Assembly (NCBI GenBank): GCA_964036295.1
Contig: OZ038466.1
Span: 6,380,501 to 6,444,500 of the forward strand
Source: Plumapathes pennacea
Lineage: Eukaryota; Cnidaria; Anthozoa; Antipatharia; Myriopathidae
Length of the DNA stretch: 64,000 nt
Direction of reading: 5' to 3'
Positions 57,320-64,000 of the stretch are shown here, piece by piece. Under the pieces are notes generated by a model. That model saw only the letters and a list, made by a program, of their open reading frames with translations, made no database searches and was not told the DNA's origin. Position 1 is the first letter of the stretch. Each line of letters opens with the position of its first letter. Both the position numbers and the translations under genes were made by a program.

Positions 57320-60300
57320 CATAGCATAAATTATAACAATGCTAATTTATTCTTATTGACAACTATTATTATCTAGTGAAAGACAATTTTATGCAGTAAA
57401 TTTGTGCAGCAATTTTTTCAGGACACAGTATTCTCTAATTGCAGTTCATACCATAAATTCCTGGTTATACCCTCCCCATAATATTAACCAGGACTTTACA
57501 CTACACTATACTGAAAATAAGCTTCATCATTATATATATTCGATACCATGAAATATTAAGTACCTAAAAACTGAGCCATCAACAAACTCTAAAACTCCTG
57601 ATGCTTATAATAAATCTAACATTGTACATATTATAAATCTACCAATGAAATGATACAGAATTCTGTTCCAAAGTTCAGGGAGGAAATACTATAGAATAGG
57701 CCATGGCTGGTGTAATAAACTGTGTAAAAGATTGTGAACAAGTTTGTTCTCACCAGTAACCTCTGTATGACATGAAAGAAATCTTTGCTAATGAGAGTGG
57801 AATGCTTCTTGATAAATCTGCAAACAAAGGTGAAAGGAACTAGAGGTCACACGGTGATCACCATACTATATGAATCCAAACTTACTATAACAGCTATTGT
57901 CTTAGCATTTGACTTATTATATAATTATATTATATAATTATATACTATATTATATAATTGCCTTAGCAAAGGTTTTGTGCTAGTTGCTAAGTTACTAGTT
58001 GTGATAAAAATATTGAAAGTATTTAAATTAAAAATAATGTCTGAACTGCGTCCAGTGGTTTTACCGCTCTGGCAATTTAAGATAAATAATAGCCTCACAT
58101 ATAGAGGATATTACACGGTGGCATGAGGATATGAATTTTATTTTCAAGTGGTAAAAACAATATTTTACGAACGAGCGCTTCGCGAGTGAGTAAAATAATG
58201 TTTTTACCACGAGAAAATAAAATCCATATCTTCAAGCCGCCGTGTAATTTTCTTGTTATTATATTAGACACGAGTGTTTTATGAGAAATTGCACAAACAA
58301 CCATGCAAAAGCGAGAAATGATTCCAACGATATCCTCACTAGTGAGGATATGGAAAATATGCCACTCGGGTCCCAGATGTAGTTTCGTATGGATTTTACG
58401 CATGGTATATTTTCCAGTAAAACACTCGTGTCTATATAATAAATGACAATAATATAATTGATGTGCACGGTATACATCCTCTACCCCACACTATCTTACT
58501 CTTGTTCCAGAGCCAGGTTGTTGATGGTTGACATGGCAATGACCGATGTGTTTGTACCTCTATCAGCAAGCATCAAAAGGGATTGAACAACCCTGAAAAT
58601 AAATACACAGAGTGAACTTCTGTTAATAAACTGACTGTGTATAGATACAAGAACAAAATTACTTCTGTGAACAAAACATCAAAAGGCTTTGAGTAAATTC
58701 TGAAAATACACAAAGTGACTGCTTGACTGCTACGTCTCTTTATAAACACTGTAAGTATACCAGAAAGCATTACAACTGATGAAACTGCAGCATGATGCTC
58801 TGCTACTGCAATCTTGGACAAAACTGTAGAGTCCTATCCTACCCCCATTCAAGATACAGCACAGAAAAGAAGGAAGGGTTAGGGACTGGTCAAAGAAAAA
58901 AAAAAACTTGCTTTGATTTTGAGTATATCTCAACAGGTTTTGTCCGGGAATGTGGCAATTGAGTGTTACAAGAAAAATCCCAAAATACTACACAGAGAGA
59001 AAAAAAATTCCAGCTTGAAGTTTTAAATCAGCTATTACCCTTCAAAGTGCAAAAGTTGTAAAAGCCCTGTCCTTCCTTGCTTTGTTTGTGAAAATTGATG
59101 CAGCATGGAGGTGACAGTGCTCCTGATAACAGGGGGAGTGGGATCCTGGAGAAGTTGGCTAAAACAAGCTGAAGAGGCATTCTGAAGAAACTCTTGCACA
59201 TTGCAGTCTGCAAAATAATACAAAGATCCCAGATTCAACAACATTCTGTATAAACTGGTTGGTGTAAAAATACCCCATTGTACAACAAGCATTACCATTG
59301 TCTGTACATGCTGCTGTTAGAGCTCTCACCACTTCACACACAAAGCCAATGTCTTCTGTTTCCACACAGACCTCTGAGCTATTCCAAAACCTCCAACAGA
59401 AATTAACCCAATGTCAGACAATATTATAAACTCTCAGGAAGAAAGACATTTTTCCAGGGGCATTTCACCAAATACGTTGGGTTGATTTTTTAAACAAGGT
59501 TTGGACTGCAGTTAAGAAAGCCCTGGTCTAAACATAGCTTAAACAACAGCCATGCTTATTGGACCATAGCTAAACATGGTCTTTATAAACCAGTGCCAAT
59601 ATATGTTCTGAAAATGCAGTTTAACCTTGGCAAACCCTGGTTTACGGAGTCCATCTAAACTTCAAGTTAGCAATAAATCAGGTCTAGGTTAGGCTTTATT
59701 TAAAAAATTGGCCTGTTGAGTTTTGACAATGCAAAAATAAGCCTATTAGCTTAGTGATTCTGCTTTTGATACAACGTCCTTTCTGTAACTGTACAATGTG
59801 TATGTACTGCTCATGTCTGCCAGTGTACTGTTTCACTATGCTCATAGTCCCAAAGTGTTTAGAGACATGCCCTGTAGTGGTGAATATGTATCCCATATAA
59901 GTCCATCAGAAAGTTATGAAAACCAAAGGCTAAGAAAACTTGAGAAAACTATAGCTCAAGTATATGTTATGCATCTCAGTAAAGAATCTGTTGATTAGTC
60001 TAAAAAGACACACCTGCAAAACCTAGAATTTTTAAGAATCTGAAATCCTCCACTTGTCCTGAATGCTGTCTTGCCTACACCTGCATAACATAACATATAT
60101 TATTATAAATAGATAGTATGGCTAACTCTAGCATATAGTAATGTATTCATACATGACAGTGGGTGATAGCAAACACTAAGTATGATAGCTATGATTCTGT
60201 ATAGGAATTAAGTATAGTATACCTACCAACATTTTTCGATTGCAAGGTGTGAGAATTGCGGGGGTGGGGAAGGGGGTTGGTACGAGCGCCTGAAAGGCAC

Positions 60301-63300
60301 GAGCTTCTACGGGGGTCCGGGGAAAATTTTGAAAGCTAGTCTCCCTGAAATGGCATTTCCTTCATTTTCAAATTTAAGTGGTTTAAATCGTTTTTTTTGT
60401 AATAGTCAGCCAGGCGCGAGAAATTGGTTCGCAGGCGTGAGTTGGCGTGAGATCAAAGTTTTCGACCTGCAAGTGTGAGGCTCACGCCTAAGGCGTGAGA
60501 GTTGTCAGGTATAGTATAGCCAAGGCCATGCTGATAAGTTATTTCCTGGGATACTTGATACTGTCACAAAACAGCAAACTCAGTACTGGACTTACTGGTC
60601 TGCAAAAGAGGCACCAACAGTTTTGCAGCTTCTGTGTAAGCTTCACTGGACATGCCAATGGTTTTCAACTTGTTTGTTAAATCCACAACTTTTAGAGCAA
60701 CCTCACTTTTTCCAGAGACCAGGCTCTCAACCTTTAATAAGAAACATAAACCAACAGACAATAATATTATAATTTTTAAAAACTAGAATATTAGAAGCAG
60801 ATGGATGTCCTTGTTAGGGATTTTTATGAAAAGGGGATTCCCCAATAATTTGTTTATATATTTATATTACACACCTCTTTCTCATCCATTGCCTTCTTGC
60901 ATTCTATTTCAGCACGAGAAATATAATCTAGAAAACAAGTAAAAAATACTCCATGCTAAATAATTCGCCATTACTGAATGTATATATAATGTCACTCTGT
61001 ATTAAGTATATACAATCCTGGCCAAAAGTATGTGGGACACTCTGAAAAAATGCTATGTTTTCACCACCACTCCCTGTTGAACAACGAAAGCGGCTCCTGT
61101 TTCCGAAACTTAGTCCTCCCCCTCCCCCCATACAATGTTGCTTAAAGGGAGTACACTTTGAGCACATTCATTCAACATTGCAAGGGGGGAGGGGGGCAGG
61201 AAGAGGGAAAGTGTCATAATTTTTAGATAAAAGGCTAAGTGTCCCACAACTTTTGGCCAGGATTATAGTTCATAATTCTCCAAACTTCTGTTTGAACAAA
61301 GCATGAGTAGTGTTAAGAGAATCATACTTATTGTCTGATCAACTTGAACCCAAGCAATAGATGACACGGCAATTCATTCATGCTGATAACTACTTGGAGC
61401 TGATTATGAAAGGTGACATTGAAAGGTGTAGTACAATACCACTGTTGCCAAGGCTACAACTTACAGTGCGATATCCTCCGCTCAGAAGAGAGCTAGTAAT
61501 GATAAGCATACCTTTGAAAACTTTTTCTTGTTTAGGAGCAATTCTTGTTCCTTCCTTGAATACTAGTATGGCCTACAAGCACAAACAAACAGAAAATCAT
61601 TCCTCCCAAGCAGAAAAAATGGGGACTTAGGCTTTAGAAATAATAAATCAAATTTTCTGTAACTTCTAGTCAGGACTGCCAAAGCAGCCAGTAATATAAT
61701 AATGTATATCTAGGTAGATAATTTGTACATTTTGAACATCGGCACTACCTGTTGGTGTGTTATTGCTATCCTGATTTAAAAAAAAGTGATGCTGGGGGGG
61801 GGGGGGGGGGGGGGGGATTTTGTCTGACTCTGTATATCCATTTATTAAAATGATACTTACTTATTTAATCAGTTAATATGTGTTACATTTATAGCACATG
61901 CACACATACTTTAAATCAGCTTTGCACACACCATATACTTAACAGCAATCCTACCAACAAATCTGGAAGGCAACTGTTACTGACAGTATGTAGTACTTTG
62001 CCTGTGGCACAAGGACACTACCTCATCAAACCTTCCCTGTCCCTGAAGGGCACGTCCCTTGTGCACAAAAGCCTTGACACACTTTTTGTCAACCTGACGA
62101 AATGAAAACAAAATATTTTTAAATGCCTTTACACTTAATTTAATTTAATGTTGGCTACACTGTAAATGTTTCAAAGTTTTGGAATAAGAAACATAAAGAT
62201 CATTGACTGCAGTATAACATGTCACTTGTGAAAAGAACTGGCTATAGCTGGAGCAGCCCTGGGGCCACGTCCTGGAGGGACCTTGGGGCCAGGTCCCGGG
62301 AGACTTTGGGGTCTGGTTCCAGGGGACTTTGGGACCAGATCCTGGGGGACTTTAAGGCAACGTCTGGGAGAATTTCACCACCCCAGTCATCAAAATTTGA
62401 CAAAGACCAAAGTCCCCCCCTTATTATGAAAATTTGCAAATAATTTTACCACCCCAGGGTCATTGAAATTCTTACAATTTTTTACCTCTTCCTCAATCTA
62501 ATCATATCAAACAAAGTCCTGACCTCCAAAGCCATTTCACAGTCATTATAAGCCAAGTCCCACATCCCAAGCTTGATAAGGGCCTGCCAAAAGAACAACA
62601 ACATACTAAGCATATTATCTGCCCTATTAACCCTGAATAAAAAGTCAGTACACTTTCATTTGCACATGAAAGATCAAAGCAAGAACGTTTTTTTTGCAGT
62701 CCTCTGTGTAGCACTAAGAAAAAGCTACAGCACATGAGTACAGTTAATTCCTCTCTGCCAACAGTAACTCCAAGTAAAAATTTTAGTCATCAGTTTTATG
62801 CAGTTTATTAGTACTAGCTGTATATCTTGTATCTATTTTATGTATCTTCAGGACAGGTTGAGAAAACAAGCCAAGGATTGAACTACTTAGGCATCTGGAA
62901 AACTTTTTTATTATATAGACACGAGTGTTTTACTGGAAAATATACCGTGCGTAAAATCCATACGAATCTACATCCGGGACCCGAGTGGCGTATTTTCCAT
63001 ATCCTCAATAGCTGGCATCATTTCCCGCTTTTGCACGGTTGTTTGTGCAATTTCTCGTAAAACACTCATGTCTAATATAATGAAAAGAAAATTACATGGC
63101 TGCTTGAAGATATGGATTTTATTTTCTCATGGTAAAAATAATATTTTACTCACTCGTGAAGCGCTCGTTCGTAAAATATTGTTTTTACCACTCGAAAATA
63201 AAATTCATATCTTCGCACTGCCATGTAATATCCTCTATTTATGTTACTTTTTGTCCATTCAGTACACTAACCTGAGCTCTATTTGTAAACAAAGCAGAGT

Positions 63301-63765
63301 TGTTATGAACTTCACTGATTGCATCAGAATAAAGTTGCACTGCTTCATTAAATCTTCTTTCCTTGAATGCTACATTGCCTTGTTCTTTGAGTTTGGCTGC
63401 TTTTGCATCTTTTTGCTTTCTTTCTTCAGCCCGTCTCCGGGCATCTTCCTCAACTTCCTTCAGAAAGTCATCTGGAATGAATGATTAGATTCCTAACTGA
63501 AGTTTTGAGTGTTAACCCTTTATCTCAATGAATGTCTGACACTCTAAACATTAGGCATTACACATTATTCATGGCCTTATGTTGTTACATTCTCCATACT
63601 TTAGAAACAATAGGAATTGATACATATTGGATATTTTTCCCCTGATATTATCTTTTCTAGAAAATAGTCATATTGTAAGAGATTGTTTAAGAGATTCGAA
63701 GCTTGAGTGTACCAGTGATATTACAAATACATACCTGGACTAACAGTACATGTACTTGCACATTC
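53452..63765 (-). CDS. TTC12: TTC12, TPR/armadillo dynein-assembly factor (5' end missing)
   Basis: Twenty phase-consistent exons: 63735-63765, 63272-63471, 62524-62583, 62022-62093, 61512-61572, 60875-60927, 60596-60731, 60014-60080, 59296-59390, 59039-59207, 58500-58592, 57754-57817, 57102-57266, 56619-56726, 56050-56118, 55665-55766, 55078-55174, 54644-54736, 54125-54260, 53452-53527. They encode 648 aa; about 50 N-terminal residues should lie beyond the right edge. N-terminal TPRs: LKEQGNVAFKERRFNEAV, NNSALFTNRAQ, ALIKLGMWDLAYNDCEMALE, VKAFVHKGRALQGQGRFDE. Then armadillo-like helices, e.g. NKLKTIGMSSEAYTEAAKLL, DEVVIGNAALCLSHC and the family-typical end RELHGLEILHSVIQST. Known role: cytoplasmic assembly of ciliary dynein arms; human loss causes ciliary dyskinesia. 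One intron (after 56050) has a GC donor (GAG|GCAAGT). Several introns hold foldback elements and homopolymers. Confidence 0.96.
53632..53692. repeat. C-run plus A-run
   Basis: About 12 C followed shortly by ~38 A, in the last TTC12 intron. Homopolymers of this length are prone to assembly error. Confidence 0.9.
56237..56400. mobile_element. Foldback element in a TTC12 intron
   Basis: ACGAAAATTGGGGTGAGCGC on the left is matched by CCCAATTTTTGCACTCGCTC-like sequence on the right, with a purine/pyrimidine-rich hairpin between (GGAAGGGGGCGAGGAGG / CCTTCGCCTCCTCCCACCC) and a C-run at about 56343-56360. Confidence 0.55.
57280..57318. repeat. GA microsatellite
   Basis: (AG)n of ~17 units just upstream (on the TTC12 strand) of a TTC12 exon acceptor. 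Confidence 0.95.
58099..58441. mobile_element. Foldback MITE, family A (copy B)
   Basis: Same ends and double-hairpin plan as 46955-47288, in a TTC12 intron; TATATAG-type flanks on both sides. Confidence 0.85.
60225..60510. repeat. Dispersed repeat fragment in a TTC12 intron
   Basis: Contains CTACGGGGGTCCGGGGAAAA and the GC-rich GTGTGAGGCTCACGCCTAAG stretch, unlike its AT-rich neighbours; probably an old transposon piece. Confidence 0.4.
61013..61268. mobile_element. Tc1/mariner-type MITE in a TTC12 intron
   Basis: Ends CAATCCTGGCCAAAAGTATG and CAACTTTTGGCCAGGATTA are inverted repeats flanked by TA; ~255 bp with a palindromic CCTCCCCCTC / GGGGGGAGG interior. Confidence 0.8.
61794..61817. 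repeat. Poly-G run
   Basis: About 23 G in a TTC12 intron. Comparable G-runs occur at 41604-41620 and 47343-47364 in introns of receptors 2 and 3. Confidence 0.9.
62255..62375. repeat. Degenerate minisatellite in a TTC12 intron
   Basis: Four to five imperfect ~28-bp units of the form GGGGACTTTGGGACCAGATC + CTG. Non-coding. Confidence 0.65.
62910..63238. mobile_element. Foldback MITE, family A (copy C, inverted)
   Basis: Opposite orientation to copies A and B: starts ATTATATAGACACGAGTG and ends CATGTAATATCCTCTATT, with the same hairpin centre. In the TTC12 intron between the 63272 and 62583 exons. Confidence 0.85.
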
Positions 63766-64000
63766 CTACAGTTGAAGAGATGATAATAAAGATTCATTTT
63801 GTGCAGCATATTGGAAAAAGCTCTACAGTCCCTTTCTAAATACCATAGCATACTCCTCACACTCCACACCTGGCCGTTTTGCTTTTGCATTTTACCATTC
63901 CTGTTCTAACCATTCATCCATTCACCCACCCAGCTGCAGCAGTAGAACAGTTTTATAAGCATTAGGTACTACAGAGCAGTTTTCTGTACTTTAATTCACA
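63766..64000. other. TTC12 intron, right edge
   Basis: No further TTC12 exon with an exit phase of 0 was found here; the start codon and first exon(s) are expected further right. Confidence 0.5.

Overview
This is a piece of an animal nuclear genome. The coding exons are short and bounded by GT-AG (twice GC-AG) introns, several conserved animal genes are recognisable, and the AT-rich non-coding DNA is full of short foldback (MITE-like) elements. The receptor types and the style of repeats (foldbacks, 'GGGAGTGAAAGGGTTAA'-type dispersed repeats, relics with 'CGAAACGTCAGC') point to a cnidarian, probably an anthozoan such as a stony coral. That assignment is inference, not a database result.

Layout. 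1-3.4 kb: a signal-peptide exon and one V-type Ig exon of a minus-strand gene that is not complete here. 3.4-20.3 kb: no gene I can support; old repeats and a retroelement relic. 20.3-21.3 kb: a two-exon minus-strand RBM7-like RNA-binding protein. 21.7-25.4 kb: three tandem copies of a ~1.3 kb non-coding unit. 26.1-27.4 kb: an intronless rhodopsin-class GPCR, minus strand. 27.66-49.53 kb: the main feature, a tandem triplication. Each unit holds one six-exon, minus-strand, single-pass membrane receptor with two Ig-like domains, plus the upstream region and first 14 codons of PSMD9. 49.5-52.9 kb: the only complete PSMD9 (7 exons, plus strand), divergent from the third receptor. 53.5 kb to the right edge: TTC12 (20 exons seen, minus strand, 5' end outside), tail-to-tail with PSMD9.

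The most interesting part is the receptor array. By matching splice sites and reading phase I could assemble three full-length paralogues (predicted 373, 328 and 357 aa). Each has a signal peptide split over two exons (the second only 21 nt), an Ig-like domain, an 81-nt linker exon, a second divergent Ig-like domain, a transmembrane segment and a C-terminal tail. All introns are phase 1. Small indels give the three copies three different tails. Mobile-element insertions present in some copies and absent from others order the duplications: copy 1 split off first, then copies 2 and 3. A membrane Ig array of this kind resembles in outline cnidarian allorecognition or immune receptor clusters, but no function is shown by the sequence.

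PSMD9 (proteasome assembly), TTC12 (axonemal dynein assembly) and RBM7 (nuclear exosome targeting) are housekeeping genes with no visible functional link to the receptors, beyond the head-to-head region that the receptor and PSMD9 share and that was duplicated with the array.
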